Source of the DNA: an uncultured Bacteroides sp.
GTDB lineage: Bacteria > Bacteroidota > Bacteroidia > Bacteroidales > Bacteroidaceae
Length of the DNA stretch: 53,037 nucleotides
Reading direction: 5' to 3'
Assembly: GCA_949296415.1 (NCBI GenBank)
Contig: CASFQC010000013.1
Span: forward strand, 1 to 53,037
Shown here: in pieces, positions 18,829-29,762 of the stretch
Layout: every line of letters begins with the position of its first letter
How positions within the stretch are numbered: position 1 is the first letter of the stretch
The notes under the pieces: model-generated
What the model was told of the DNA's origin: nothing
Seen by the model: the letters and a program-made list of their open reading frames with translations, nothing else
The model's database searches: none
Position numbers and translations under genes: made by a program

Positions 18829-19443
18829 ATGATACCAATACAATTCATAACTCATAGTACTGACAAATATTCTTATTTGGACAGCGCCTCTTTAGCTATA
18901 GAAGGTGGTTGCCGGTGGATTCAACTGCGGATGAAAGAATGTCCTATGGATGAAGTGGAAACTGTAGCACATCAGGTGCAGAATCTCTGCAAAGAGCACG
19001 ATGCCATCTTCATTATTGACGATTATGTAGATTTGGCAAAAAAATTGGAAGCGGATGGTGTACATTTAGGCAAAAATGATATGCCTGTAGCACAAGCCAG
19101 ACAACAATTAGGTGAAGGATTCCTCATAGGCGGGACAGCCAATACATATGAGGATGTAGTAAGTCTTTGGCAAAATGGAGTTGACTACATAGGTTGTGGT
19201 CCCTTCCGTTATACCACCACAAAGAAAAACCTCAGCCCCATATTGGGACTTGAGGGATATCGGGAAATCATACGCAGAATGAATGAGGCAAACATATCAC
19301 TACCAGTAGTGGCCATAGGTGGCATTACCCGCGAAGACATACCTGATATAATGTCTACAGGAGTAAGTGGTATCGCTTTGTCCGGAGCCATCCTGCATGC
19401 GGAAAACCCTATAAGGGAAATGAAAGAAATAATCCATTTGTAA
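18829..19443 (+). CDS. thiE: Thiamine-phosphate synthase
   Basis: ThiE joins HMP-pyrophosphate and thiazole phosphate to give thiamine phosphate. The 204-aa TIM barrel has the expected sites: IQLRMK (pyrophosphate contact), IIDDYVDLAKKLEADGVHLGKNDMP (Mg2+/substrate loop), GCGPFRYTTTKKN, and VVAIGGITREDIP with the phosphate-binding glycines. The frame opens at 18760 inside thiS, but the ATG at 18829 gives the normal N-terminus. A complete, conventional copy, unlike the second ThiE-like domain at the end of the operon. Confidence 0.95.
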   Translation: MIPIQFITHSTDKYSYLDSASLAIEGGCRWIQLRMKECPMDEVETVAHQVQNLCKEHDAIFIIDDYVDLAKKLEADGVHLGKNDMPVAQARQQLGEGFLIGGTANTYEDVVSLWQNGVDYIGCGPFRYTTTKKNLSPILGLEGYREIIRRMNEANISLPVVAIGGITREDIPDIMSTGVSGIALSGAILHAENPIREMKEIIHL

Positions 19444-19492
19444 TCAACAGATTTTACAGTTTACACAACACCAAACCTTTAAATGAAATAAT

Positions 19493-20269
19493 ATGGATAA
19501 ACTTATTATTGCCGGCCGCGAGTTTGACTCACGCTTGTTCCTAGGAACCGGAAAGTTCTGCTCCAATGAAATGATGGAGAAAGCTATTCTGGCGTCGGGT
19601 ACACAGATGGTAACTATTGCAATGAAACGTATAGAACTAGAGAATAAAGAAGATGACATGCTACGACATGTGTGCCATTCACACATCCAACTGTTGCCCA
19701 ATACCAGCGGAGTTCGTACTGCTGAAGAAGCGGTCTTTGCCGCACAGATGGCTCGTGAAGCTTTTGGTACCAATTGGTTGAAATTGGAGATTCATCCCGA
19801 CCCCCGCTATCTGCTTCCCGATTCAATAGAAACGCTTAAAGCGACAGAAGAACTGGTCAAGTTGGGTTTTGTAGTTCTCCCTTATTGTCAGGCAGACCCC
19901 ACCCTATGCAAACGTTTGGAAGAAGCCGGAGCTGCCACCGTAATGCCGCTGGGGGCTCCCATCGGCACCAATAAAGGATTGCAGACGCGTGAGTTCTTGC
20001 GCATTATCATAGAACAGGCAGGAATACCTGTTGTGATAGATGCCGGTATAGGAGCACCGAGTCATGCGGCCGAAGCTATGGAAATGGGCGCATCAGCATG
20101 TCTGGTCAATACAGCCATAGCTGTATCCGACAATCCTGAACAAATGGCCATAGCGTTTAAAGAAGCGGTGGAAGCCGGACGCAGAGCTTACGAAGCCGGT
20201 CTGGGTATGCAATCAGACGATATGGTAGCTGAAGCCAGCTCTCCACTTACCAGCTTCTTGAATGAATAG
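19493..20269 (+). CDS. thiG: Thiazole synthase
   Basis: ThiG condenses deoxyxylulose phosphate, dehydroglycine and ThiS-thiocarboxylate into the thiazole. The 258-aa TIM barrel has [12 protein letters not shown] at the start, the Schiff-base lysine in [20 protein letters not shown] and the phosphate loop [20 protein letters not shown]. Works with ThiH, which supplies dehydroglycine. 49 bp after thiE. Confidence 0.96.
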   Translation: MDKLIIAGREFDSRLFLGTGKFCSNEMMEKAILASGTQMVTIAMKRIELENKEDDMLRHVCHSHIQLLPNTSGVRTAEEAVFAAQMAREAFGTNWLKLEIHPDPRYLLPDSIETLKATEELVKLGFVVLPYCQADPTLCKRLEEAGAATVMPLGAPIGTNKGLQTREFLRIIIEQAGIPVVIDAGIGAPSHAAEAMEMGASACLVNTAIAVSDNPEQMAIAFKEAVEAGRRAYEAGLGMQSDDMVAEASSPLTSFLNE

Positions 20270-20303
20270 AACTTGACACATTTTATTTATATACAACCTA
20301 TAG

Positions 20304-22019
<1,716 letters not shown>

Positions 22020-22105
22020 AAATTCTTATATCCATACAGAAAAACAGAGAACGAACTTCACTGCCATGCAGAAACGTTTTCATAAAACCTTTTTAACGAC
22101 AAATA

Positions 22106-23242
22106 ATGTTTAGTGAAAATTTAGATAAAATAGACTGGGATACTACCACCGCCCTCATTGAAGCAAAAACCGATGCCGATGTAAGGCGTGCTTTATCCAA
22201 AGAGTATTGTAATGTGGATGACTTCATGGCTCTTATCTCACCGGCAGCCGTACCATATCTTGAAACCATGGCAAGACTCAGTAAAAAATATACTGAAGAA
22301 CGTTTTGGCAAGACTATATCCATGTTTGTCCCCTTATACCTTACCAATTCGTGTACCAATTCTTGTGTTTACTGTGGTTTTCACATCAGTAATCCGATGA
22401 AACGTACCATATTGACCGAGGAGGAAATCGTAAATGAATATAAAGCAATCAAAAAACTAGCTCCGTTTGAGAACCTGCTGCTTGTTACCGGTGAAAATCC
22501 GGCCAAGGCTGGTGTCCCTTACATAGCTCGTGCTCTTGATTTGGCCAAACCCTATTTTTCCAATCTCAAAATAGAGGTCATGCCCCTGAAAACCGAAGAA
22601 TATGAGGAACTTGTCCGACATGGATTGAATGGGGTAATCTGCTTCCAAGAGACTTACAACAAGGCTCACTACAATATTTATCATCCCAAAGGAATGAAGT
22701 CCAATTTTGAATGGCGTTTGAATGGATTTGACCGCATGGGACAAGCTGGGGTGCACAGTATAGGTATGGGAGTACTCATCGGACTGGAGAAAGAATGGAG
22801 AACTGATATCACCATGATGGCCTATCATCTGCGCTACCTGCAGCAGCATTATTGGAAAACCAAATACAGTATCAACTTTCCCCGCATGCGTCCGTCGGAA
22901 AATGGAGGATTCCGTCCTAATGTGGTAATGACCGATAAAGAATTGGCCCAAGCTACTTTTGCCATGCGCATCTTTGATCATGATGTGGATATTTCCTATT
23001 CTACTCGGGAACCGGCTTACATTCGGGATCATATGGCTATTTTGGGTGTAACCACCATGAGTGCAGAGAGTAAGACCGAACCAGGTGGATATTATAGTTA
23101 TCCACAAGCATTGGAACAGTTTCATGTAAGCGATGAACGTACTGCGGTTGAAATGGATAAAGCACTAAAGCGCATGGGACGCGAACCAGTATGGAAAGAC
23201 TGGGATGCCTCCTTTGACTTTTATAAGCCACATGCTGTATAA
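22106..23242 (+). CDS. thiH: 2-iminoacetate (dehydroglycine) synthase
   Basis: ThiH is a radical-SAM enzyme that cleaves tyrosine to give dehydroglycine for ThiG and p-cresol as by-product. The 378-aa protein carries the cluster motif CTNSCVYCGF (CxxxCxxC) near residue 80, LLVTGENP as the SAM glycine region, and the ThiH/BioB-like C-terminal domain (YSTREPAYIRDH). Use of ThiH, not the glycine oxidase ThiO, is the anaerobe's route, in keeping with a gut-type Bacteroidales. It is followed by a 231-bp gap with an imperfect hairpin before thiF. Confidence 0.96.
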   Translation: MFSENLDKIDWDTTTALIEAKTDADVRRALSKEYCNVDDFMALISPAAVPYLETMARLSKKYTEERFGKTISMFVPLYLTNSCTNSCVYCGFHISNPMKRTILTEEEIVNEYKAIKKLAPFENLLLVTGENPAKAGVPYIARALDLAKPYFSNLKIEVMPLKTEEYEELVRHGLNGVICFQETYNKAHYNIYHPKGMKSNFEWRLNGFDRMGQAGVHSIGMGVLIGLEKEWRTDITMMAYHLRYLQQHYWKTKYSINFPRMRPSENGGFRPNVVMTDKELAQATFAMRIFDHDVDISYSTREPAYIRDHMAILGVTTMSAESKTEPGGYYSYPQALEQFHVSDERTAVEMDKALKRMGREPVWKDWDASFDFYKPHAV

Positions 23243-23281
23243 ATATTTAAAATTTTCTCTTTAAGATTTTTATTCAGCTTC

Positions 23282-23382
23282 ATTTTGAGCCTCTTTTCCG
23301 GTTTTTCCTGTTGTAATTCATCACGTAGCCCGCTACACTCCTTTTGACAACAGAAAAGGTCCTCGAAAACAGCCCTCAAAAT
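23282..23382. repeat. Large imperfect inverted repeat between thiH and thiF
   Basis: Outer arms ATTTTGAG (23282-23289) and CTCAAAAT (23375-23382) are perfect. Further in, CCTGTTGT faces ACAACAG, and the C/T-rich segments match their G/A-rich partners imperfectly over about 35-40 nt per arm. It could be a processing or attenuation structure within the operon, or a remnant of a small transposable hairpin element. Confidence 0.5.
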
Positions 23383-23473
23383 AAAGCGGGGAAAAATTTG
23401 AAACAGGTTCTTACATTCTCTTGAGAGAAGAATAATAAAAAAGAAACGGAAGTATCATTATTTTTTATCATAT

Positions 23474-24175
23474 ATGCAGGGAAATGGACGATATGAAAGA
23501 CAGACAGCTTTACCGGAAGTCGGAACTGAAGGACAGGAACGGCTTAGCAAGGCACGTGTACTCATTGTAGGAGTGGGTGGATTGGGAAGTCCTGTGGCAC
23601 TATATCTGGCAGCGGCAGGCGTAGGCACTTTGGGATTGATTGATGGTGATAAAGTAAGTCTAAACAACCTTCAACGCCAGGTACTCTATACAGAAAATCA
23701 GATAGGGCAACCAAAAGCAATGTGTGCGGCAAAGAAACTACAGGAACTGAACAGCAACATATGTGTGAACGCTTACTGCTACAGACTAGACCGTTCGAAC
23801 GCCAGAGAACTGGTGTCCCAGTATGACTTGGTAATTGACGGATGTGACAATTTTGCTACCCGTTATCTGTTGAATGACACTTGCATCAGCTTGCAGATAC
23901 CATATATATATGGAGCAATCCGTCACCTGGAAGGTCAGGTGTCAGTATTCTGCTATGGAGACAATCCCCGTACTTACCGTGAGCTTTATCCCGATGAAAC
24001 GTCTATGCTGGATTTACCGGAAGACAAAGCTGTAATGGGCATTACTCCTGCAGTAACAGGAAGTATAGAAGCCGGAGAGGCTCTGAAAATCCTTGTGGGG
24101 TATGGCGAGCCCCTCATAGGCCGATTGTGGACAATAGACCTCCGCACCATGCAGACTCACATATTATATTTTTAA
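23474..24175 (+). CDS. thiF: ThiF/HesA/MoeB-family adenylyltransferase
   Basis: An E1-like enzyme that adenylates the ThiS C-terminus. The 233-aa protein has the nucleotide motif GVGGLGSPVALYLAAAGVGTLGLIDGD, the conserved NNLQRQ arginine finger region, and DGCDNFATRYLLND with the catalytic Asp. The zinc-binding CxxC pairs of E. coli ThiF and MoeB are absent; the region where the second pair would lie reads LWTIDLRTMQTHILYF. Its place in the thi operon favours ThiF over MoeB. It is separated from thiH by 231 bp but abuts the next gene (5 bp). Confidence 0.88.
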   Translation: MQGNGRYERQTALPEVGTEGQERLSKARVLIVGVGGLGSPVALYLAAAGVGTLGLIDGDKVSLNNLQRQVLYTENQIGQPKAMCAAKKLQELNSNICVNAYCYRLDRSNARELVSQYDLVIDGCDNFATRYLLNDTCISLQIPYIYGAIRHLEGQVSVFCYGDNPRTYRELYPDETSMLDLPEDKAVMGITPAVTGSIEAGEALKILVGYGEPLIGRLWTIDLRTMQTHILYF

Positions 24176-24180
24176 ATCCA

Positions 24181-25557
24181 ATGAAACTGATAGTCATTAC
24201 CTCCCCCGAATTCCTCATAAACGAAGCGGATGCCATAAACGGTTTGTTCCGGGCAGGATTACAAGTACTACACTTGCGTAAACCCAATGCTTCTGCCGGA
24301 GAGATAGAAAACCTCATCCGGCAGATAGACAGTAAATACAGGAACCGCATTGTCCTACACGAACATTTTTTGCTGGCGGAACGATACTGTCTGAAAGGAA
24401 TCCATCTGAATATGCGCAATTCGAAAGTGCCGGTAGGATATAAAGGACATGTAAGCTGCTCTTGTCACACTATGGAAGAAGTCAGCAAATGGAAGCCTGT
24501 CTGTGACTACATATTTCTAAGCCCTATATTTGACAGTATTTCCAAAACAGAATATCGGGCGGCATTCACTTCTACAGATTTGCTGAAAGCCCGTAATGAC
24601 GGAGTGATAGACAGTAAAGTTATCGCTCTAGGGGGTATCTGCAAAAGAAATATGGCCGAAGCAAAAGAAATGGGATTCGGAGGAGTGGCTGTATTGGGTG
24701 ACATATGGAACCATTTGGGAAAAGATTTCATTTCCCATTTCATGACACTGAAACGAGCTGCCCACATGGTTCATCCTATAATTCTGAGTATAGCCGGATC
24801 CGATCCCTCAGGAGGGGCAGGTATTCAGGCTGACATCAAGACCATTTCAGCTTTAGGAGGATATGCGGCCGCAGCCATTACAGCTCTTACCGTACAGAAC
24901 ACTTTGGGAGTACAAGCCGTATATGCGACAGACAGACAAATTGTAAAGCAACAAATAACGGCTGTAATGGATGATTTGACTGTAGATGCGGTAAAAATAG
25001 GTATGGTCCATGATGCAAGTATAGCAGATGCCATCGCCAAATGTCTGACTGATTATCCCCATGGGGCGGTAGTATATGATCCTGTTATGGTTTCGACTAA
25101 CGGACACAAATTGATGACAGAGGAAACTGTCCAGACTATATGCGACCGTCTACTTCCCTTATGCACCCTGATTACCCCCAATCTTTATGAGGCTCGTCTG
25201 CTGACAGGAAATTCAGATATGCATACCCCACAAGCAATGGCTGATGCGGCACGTAAGCTGGCTGAAACATACGAAACCGCTTTCTTGATAAAAGGCGGGC
25301 ATCTGGAAGGGAATCAGATGTGCGACATACTTTATGACGGGAAAGCCCTTACTTTTTTTAACCAAGATAAAGTGGAAAGCAAGAACCTCCATGGTACAGG
25401 CTGTACACTTTCTTCGGCTATAGCTACTTGGTTGGGATATGGAGCCGACTTAACAGACGCAGTAAGTTTGGCCAAGCAATATATTACCCAGGCTATCAGT
25501 GAAGGCAGTACACTTTCTATTGGACATGGAAATGGACCATTGTGGCATACTTTTTAG
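24181..25557 (+). CDS. Fusion: ThiE/TenI-like domain plus HMP-phosphate kinase ThiD
   Basis: A 458-aa two-domain protein. Residues 1-190 are a second ThiE/TenI-type TIM barrel (MKLIVITSPEFL, VLHLRKPNAS, GIHLNMRNS, YIFLSPIFDSISKTEYRAAF, VIALGGICKRNM). Residues ~200-458 are ThiD, beginning ILSIAGSDPSGGAGIQADIKT, with KIGMVHD, VYDPVMVST, LITPNLYEA and the kinase anion hole GTGCTLSSAIA. ThiD phosphorylates HMP-P to the pyrophosphate used by ThiE. The N-terminal domain lacks the DD-containing loop of the upstream ThiE, so it may be a TenI-type thiazole tautomerase instead of a second synthase; that is inference. ATG 24181 is chosen over the upstream in-frame start inside thiF. Last gene of the thi operon. 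Confidence 0.9.
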   Translation: MKLIVITSPEFLINEADAINGLFRAGLQVLHLRKPNASAGEIENLIRQIDSKYRNRIVLHEHFLLAERYCLKGIHLNMRNSKVPVGYKGHVSCSCHTMEEVSKWKPVCDYIFLSPIFDSISKTEYRAAFTSTDLLKARNDGVIDSKVIALGGICKRNMAEAKEMGFGGVAVLGDIWNHLGKDFISHFMTLKRAAHMVHPIILSIAGSDPSGGAGIQADIKTISALGGYAAAAITALTVQNTLGVQAVYATDRQIVKQQITAVMDDLTVDAVKIGMVHDASIADAIAKCLTDYPHGAVVYDPVMVSTNGHKLMTEETVQTICDRLLPLCTLITPNLYEARLLTGNSDMHTPQAMADAARKLAETYETAFLIKGGHLEGNQMCDILYDGKALTFFNQDKVESKNLHGTGCTLSSAIATWLGYGADLTDAVSLAKQYITQAISEGSTLSIGHGNGPLWHTF

Positions 25558-25575
25558 CATAATCCGACAAGATGG

Positions 25576-25604
25576 ATTGGCTTCTTGAAGCTGTGCCGAT
25601 TTTT
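25576..25604 (+). terminator. Probable terminator of the thi operon
   Basis: ATTGGC (25576-25581) pairs with GCCGAT (25595-25600, one G-T pair), followed by TTTT. Short stem, but correctly placed 18 bp after the last stop. Confidence 0.5.
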
Positions 25605-25655
25605 ATATATGGCTACTTTAATTCCTGACGAATATTGATTATGAATTATAAACAC

Positions 25656-25663
25656 TAACTTTG
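25656..25663 (+). promoter_or_regulatory. -7 element for DUF362-tilS (TAACTTTG) with -33 TTG
   Basis: TAnnTTTG match; a TTG at 25635-25637 sits 18 bp upstream, the expected -33/-7 spacing. About 30 bp before the gene. Confidence 0.7.
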
Positions 25664-25688
25664 CAGAAGATATCACAATTAATCAGAT

Positions 25689-26819
25689 ATGCATATGGAA
25701 AAAGCTAAAGTTTACTTTTCAGACCTACGCACCACTCCCTCTTCCAATCTGTTAGATAAGATGGAACGGCTGCTGAAACGTGCTGGTATTGGCCAAATAC
25801 CTTTAAAAGACTGTTTTACTGCCATAAAGATACATTTTGGCGAACCTGGCAATCTGGCTTACATACGTCCTAATTATGCCGCACGCATGGCAAATCTTCT
25901 ACGGAATATGGGAGCCAAGCCTTTTCTTACAGACAGCAATACACTATACTCAGGCAGACGTTCCAATGCGGTGGACCATCTGCAAAGTGCCATGGAGAAT
26001 GGGTTCAATCCTATATCAGCACAATGCCAGGTTATCATAGCCGACGGACTGAAAGGAACCGAATACCGTGAAATTCCTATTGAAGGAGCCGAATATTGTC
26101 CGGCACCAAAGATCGGTTCGGCCATAGCAGATGCAGATGCAATCATCAGCATGAACCACTTTAAAGGCCATGAACAGGCCGGCTTCGGCGGAGCGTTGAA
26201 GAATCTTGGCATGGGATGTGCCAGTGTCGGCGGAAAGCTTGAGCTGCATGCCTCGTCCCAACCTAAAATAGTGTCGGAGAACTGCATAGGCTGTGGCATA
26301 TGTGTAAAACATTGCGCACACGATGCCATCCATCTTGACAACCAACATAAAGCATACATAGATTATGACAAGTGCGTAGGTTGCGGACAATGCGTGGCTC
26401 TTTGCCAGCACGATGCTGCCGTAGTCAGCGATTGGGACACATCCGAACATCTTAACTACAAAATAGCCGAATATGCTAAAGCTGTGCTGAAAGACAAACC
26501 CCACTTCCATATAAGTTTTGTAATGAATGTGTCACCGGAATGTGACTGCTGGAATCATAACGATGCCGCTATTGTTCCCGATTTAGGTATGTTAGCGTCA
26601 GCCGATCCCGTAGCACTTGATATGGCTTGCGCAGACTTGGTCATGCAGTCACCTATATTACACGGCAACAATGTACTGGGACTGAAACACGAGCACGACG
26701 ACCTATGCGGATGCGACAAATTCCATCTGGTACATCCGGATACAGACTGGATGGCCGGACTGAGACACGCAGAAAAAATAGGCATAGGCACCATGCAATA
26801 TGAACTGATAAAGATATAA
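25689..26819 (+). CDS. DUF362 domain protein with two 4Fe-4S clusters
   Basis: A 376-aa protein. Residues ~5-185 match the DUF362 pattern (IHFGEPGNLAYIRPNY, FLTDSNTLYSGRR, MNHFKGHEQAGFGGALKNLGMG). Residues ~195-245 are a bacterial ferredoxin pair, CIGCGICVKHC and CVGCGQCVALC, each followed by an H/D segment where proline is more usual. A DUF362 tail follows (DPVALDMACADLV). Probably a cytosolic electron-transfer or redox protein; function unknown. A second ATG at 25695 is an equally possible start. Only 11 bp separate it from tilS, so they are likely co-transcribed. Confidence 0.88.
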   Translation: MHMEKAKVYFSDLRTTPSSNLLDKMERLLKRAGIGQIPLKDCFTAIKIHFGEPGNLAYIRPNYAARMANLLRNMGAKPFLTDSNTLYSGRRSNAVDHLQSAMENGFNPISAQCQVIIADGLKGTEYREIPIEGAEYCPAPKIGSAIADADAIISMNHFKGHEQAGFGGALKNLGMGCASVGGKLELHASSQPKIVSENCIGCGICVKHCAHDAIHLDNQHKAYIDYDKCVGCGQCVALCQHDAAVVSDWDTSEHLNYKIAEYAKAVLKDKPHFHISFVMNVSPECDCWNHNDAAIVPDLGMLASADPVALDMACADLVMQSPILHGNNVLGLKHEHDDLCGCDKFHLVHPDTDWMAGLRHAEKIGIGTMQYELIKI

Positions 26820-26830
26820 GGATACCCGGA

Positions 26831-28126
26831 ATGACAAAAGACATTGAGCGTAAAGTCGCAGATTACATAAACCGGCATGCACTGTTCTCCTCCCGAGACA
26901 GCATACTGGTCGCTTTAAGTGGCGGAGCGGACTCTGTAGCCTTATTGCGCATATTACACACGTTAGGATACAGGTGCGAGGCGGCCCACTGTAACTTTAC
27001 GCTCAGAGGGGAAGAATCAGACAGAGACGAGCTCTTCGTACGCAGATTGTGCGACATGCTGCAACTGCCGTTGCATGTGACGCACTTCGATACCAAGGGG
27101 ATAGCTGCCGCACGTCACGTGTCTGTCGAAATGGCAGCGCGGGACCTGCGCTATGACTGGTTCGAACAGTTAAGGCTACAGACCGGAACAAAAGCAATAG
27201 CCGTAGCCCACCACAAAGACGACAGCGTAGAGACCGTGCTGCTCAACCTGATAAGAGGAAGCGGACTGAACGGTCTGAAAGGCATACAGCCACTGAACGG
27301 ACATGTGGCCCGCCCCCTGCTCTGCCTGGAACGCAAAGAGATTGTAGAATATCTACAAGAAAAAGGACAGGATTACATGACCGACAGCACCAATCTGGAA
27401 GACACCTTCAATAGGAACAAGATACGGCTGAACGTGCTGCCGCTGCTAGAATCCGTCAATCCCATGGCCAAGGACCACATATGGCAGACGGCCAGGCGGA
27501 TAAGCGAGGCCATCCCTCTGCTCCGGCGAGCCATAGAGGAAGGAAAGAGACGGGTCATGAGCGCCGACAACCGGCGTGTGGACATCAAAGCCCTATGCGC
27601 GGAGCCTTCACCCAAGACGTTATTGTTCGAGATACTCTACCCTTTAGGATTCAACTCCTCACAAATAGAGACCATATGGTCCTCCCTGCACGGGCAGTCC
27701 GGAAAAACGATAGAAGCAGCAGACTGGAAAGCTGTCAGAGACCGCAGCTGCATATTACTGGAACCGCGCAATGCCGGGATGCAAAAGCCGAACCTGATTA
27801 TTGAGGAGAAGGACATGGCAAACTTCACGCTGGTAAGAGACAGACATGTGGCCTGCCTTGATGCCGACAGGCTGAAGTATCCGCTCACCATAAGGCTATG
27901 GCAGCAAGGAGACTCCTTCGTCCCACTGGGCATGAAAGGCAGAAAGAAGATAAGCGACTACCTCACCGACCGCAAATTCTCCATTATAGAGAAGGAACGC
28001 CAGTGGGTTCTGTGCTGCGGGCCGGACATCGTATGGATAGTGGACGAACGCATAGACCACAGGTTCCGCGTAACCCCGCAGACCAGACGGGTGACCGTCG
28101 TCACCCACACCGACACTAAAGGATAG
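26831..28126 (+). CDS. tilS: tRNA(Ile)-lysidine synthase
   Basis: TilS attaches lysine to C34 of the CAU-anticodon tRNA(Ile), changing its decoding to AUA. The 431-aa protein has the PP-loop SGGADSVALLRIL near residue 28, AHCNFTLRGEESDRDE, AVAHHKDDSVETVLLNLIRGSGLNGLKGI (family signature) and DSTNLEDTFNRNKIR, then the TilS substrate-binding and C-terminal domains (LRLWQQGDSF-type stretch, MKGRKKISDYLTDRK). GC content rises along this gene into the GC-rich block that follows. Its last 11 bp overlap the convergent EFR1 gene. Confidence 0.96.
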   Translation: MTKDIERKVADYINRHALFSSRDSILVALSGGADSVALLRILHTLGYRCEAAHCNFTLRGEESDRDELFVRRLCDMLQLPLHVTHFDTKGIAAARHVSVEMAARDLRYDWFEQLRLQTGTKAIAVAHHKDDSVETVLLNLIRGSGLNGLKGIQPLNGHVARPLLCLERKEIVEYLQEKGQDYMTDSTNLEDTFNRNKIRLNVLPLLESVNPMAKDHIWQTARRISEAIPLLRRAIEEGKRRVMSADNRRVDIKALCAEPSPKTLLFEILYPLGFNSSQIETIWSSLHGQSGKTIEAADWKAVRDRSCILLEPRNAGMQKPNLIIEEKDMANFTLVRDRHVACLDADRLKYPLTIRLWQQGDSFVPLGMKGRKKISDYLTDRKFSIIEKERQWVLCCGPDIVWIVDERIDHRFRVTPQTRRVTVVTHTDTKG

Positions 28127-28949
28127 TGCAGTTGGCCTTCCTATAACTGAAGCACGAAGACAACAAGGCTCCAAACGGCGTGTCAAACGTGCGGGCGTGA
28201 TGGGGACAAACCTTCACGCAAGCACAGCAACGGATGCACAACGAACGGTCCGTATGGCACTCGTCACCCTTCCTTATGGCTCCGTGCGGACAGCGGGCCG
28301 CGCACAGACCGCAATGCGTGCACAGGGACTCGTCCACAGAAGGGACAAGCGGCATGGGAGTCTTCCGGCGACGCATACGCAACACCTTGAACAGGAAACG
28401 CAACAGCGGGACAAGCGGTTGGGAAGGACGCCCTATCCTGTCCACATCGGCTCCGGACAACGTTTCCGGACTGTAGGCCGAACGGAGCTTCCCCGCTATC
28501 CTGACACCGAAAGCCTCAGCCTCTTTCAGGTCTTCCGCATCGGGGCGTCCGGCCGCAATGGGGTGGGATGCCGTAGAATAGGAATGCTCGCCCACAAACG
28601 TGCCGGCCGCCACCACCTTCAGTCCGCATCCGGACACAAACGCCCCCAGCTCCGACAAAGCCTTCTCATAAGCCCTGTTGCCATAGACCACGGCGACAAC
28701 GGCCGGTGCCCCCTTGCCGCGTAAGGCCTGCATGCGCTCCATAGCCAGCGGAGCCACATGGCCTCCATAGACCGGCACCACTATCACCGCCACGGTGTCC
28801 TCCCCCACTTCCAGTGACGGGGATTGTTGTAAAGTCAGATCTATTGTGCGGACGGACGGGATGCCCATGCCGCGCGTTATGGCCTCGCCTATCTTATAGG
28901 ATGTGCGTGTAGGCGAGAAAGTGATGAGACATGCGTTCTGGTATTCCAT
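28116..28949 (-). CDS. EFR1-type flavodoxin/4Fe-4S ferredoxin fusion
   Basis: A 277-aa redox protein. The N-terminal ~150 residues resemble a flavodoxin (CLITFSPTRTSYKIGEAI for the FMN phosphate loop, VVPVYGGHVAPLAMERM, AVVYGNRAYEKAL). Residues ~205-260 hold two 4Fe-4S motifs, CTHCGLCAARCPHGAI and CIRCCACVKVCPHHA. The frame continues 36 codons upstream, but ATG 28949 gives the standard start (MEYQNACLITFSPT) and lies 63 bp after a -7 element. Partner unknown. Convergent overlap with tilS. Confidence 0.85.
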   Translation of the reverse strand: MEYQNACLITFSPTRTSYKIGEAITRGMGIPSVRTIDLTLQQSPSLEVGEDTVAVIVVPVYGGHVAPLAMERMQALRGKGAPAVVAVVYGNRAYEKALSELGAFVSGCGLKVVAAGTFVGEHSYSTASHPIAAGRPDAEDLKEAEAFGVRIAGKLRSAYSPETLSGADVDRIGRPSQPLVPLLRFLFKVLRMRRRKTPMPLVPSVDESLCTHCGLCAARCPHGAIRKGDECHTDRSLCIRCCACVKVCPHHARTFDTPFGALLSSCFSYRKANCTIL

Positions 28950-29011
28950 AAATGAGATGTTGATTACAGTCGGAATGGGGAAGGAGAAACCGTCTCCCCT
29001 CTCCCCTCCGG

Positions 29012-29019
29012 CAAAGGTA
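29012..29019 (-). promoter_or_regulatory. -7 element for the EFR1 gene (TACCTTTG)
   Basis: Minus-strand TAnnTTTG between the ABC ATPase stop and the ferredoxin gene. It supports a separate transcript for the latter and the choice of start at 28949. Confidence 0.65.
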
Positions 29020-29058
29020 AGCAATAAATCCGAATCCGGAAAACGGAAGCCCGCCATA

Positions 29059-29733
29059 CTAACGCCCGGACTCCGGCACTACCTTCCCGTCGAACAGCCT
29101 GATGACGCGCCCCGCATAGCCGGCATCGTGACTGGAGTGCGTCACCATGACGATGGTGGTGCCTTCCTTATTCAGTTCGCTCAGCAGGTCCATCACTTCC
29201 TTGCCGTTCTTCGAGTCCAGATTTCCGGTGGGCTCGTCTGCCAGAATCAGCTTCGGTCCGGCCACTACCGCACGGGCTATGGCCACACGTTGCTGCTGCC
29301 CTCCGGACAGTTGCTGCGGGAAGTGCCTGCTACGGTGCATTATGCCCATGCGGCGCATGGCGGCCTCTACCCGCTGCCTGCGTCCGGCGGACGGGATGCC
29401 CATGTAGAGCAGGGGCAACTCGATATTCTCGTACACGTTCAGCTCGTCTATCAGGTTGAAGCTTTGGAATACGAACCCTATCGTCCCCTTGCGCAGGCCG
29501 GTGCGCCGGGCTTCCGTGTAGCGCGACACTTCCGTGCCGTTCAGGTAGTACTCGCCCGACGTAGGATTGTCGAGCAGCCCCAGGATGTTGAGCAGGGTGG
29601 ATTTCCCGCATCCCGACGGGCCCATGATGGCGACAAACTCGCCCTCGTCCACTGTGATGTTCACGTTGTCCAGTGCCAACGTCTGCACTTCTTCCGTGCG
29701 GAAGACTTTCTGTAGGTTTACGGTTCTTATCAT
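29059..29733 (-). CDS. ABC transporter ATP-binding protein, MacB/LolD type
   Basis: A 224-aa ATPase energising the adjacent permease. Walker A is GPSGCGKST, the Q-loop lies in [13 protein letters not shown], the signature is LSGGQQQR, Walker B is [12 protein letters not shown], and the switch His is in [16 protein letters not shown]. The [19 protein letters not shown] and EPTGNLDS patterns are those of the MacB/LolD/FtsE branch, which drives extrusion without substrate passing through the membrane domain. 29 bp after the permease gene; same transcript. Confidence 0.95.
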   Translation of the reverse strand: MIRTVNLQKVFRTEEVQTLALDNVNITVDEGEFVAIMGPSGCGKSTLLNILGLLDNPTSGEYYLNGTEVSRYTEARRTGLRKGTIGFVFQSFNLIDELNVYENIELPLLYMGIPSAGRRQRVEAAMRRMGIMHRSRHFPQQLSGGQQQRVAIARAVVAGPKLILADEPTGNLDSKNGKEVMDLLSELNKEGTTIVMVTHSSHDAGYAGRVIRLFDGKVVPESGR

Positions 29734-29762
29734 ATGGTCTGTATGGTTTGTCGGTTGTCATT

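Noticed and set aside
28903-29715. 270-codon plus-strand frame opposite the ABC ATPase
   Set aside because: The minus strand has all ABC ATPase motifs; the plus frame is a shadow in GC-rich DNA.
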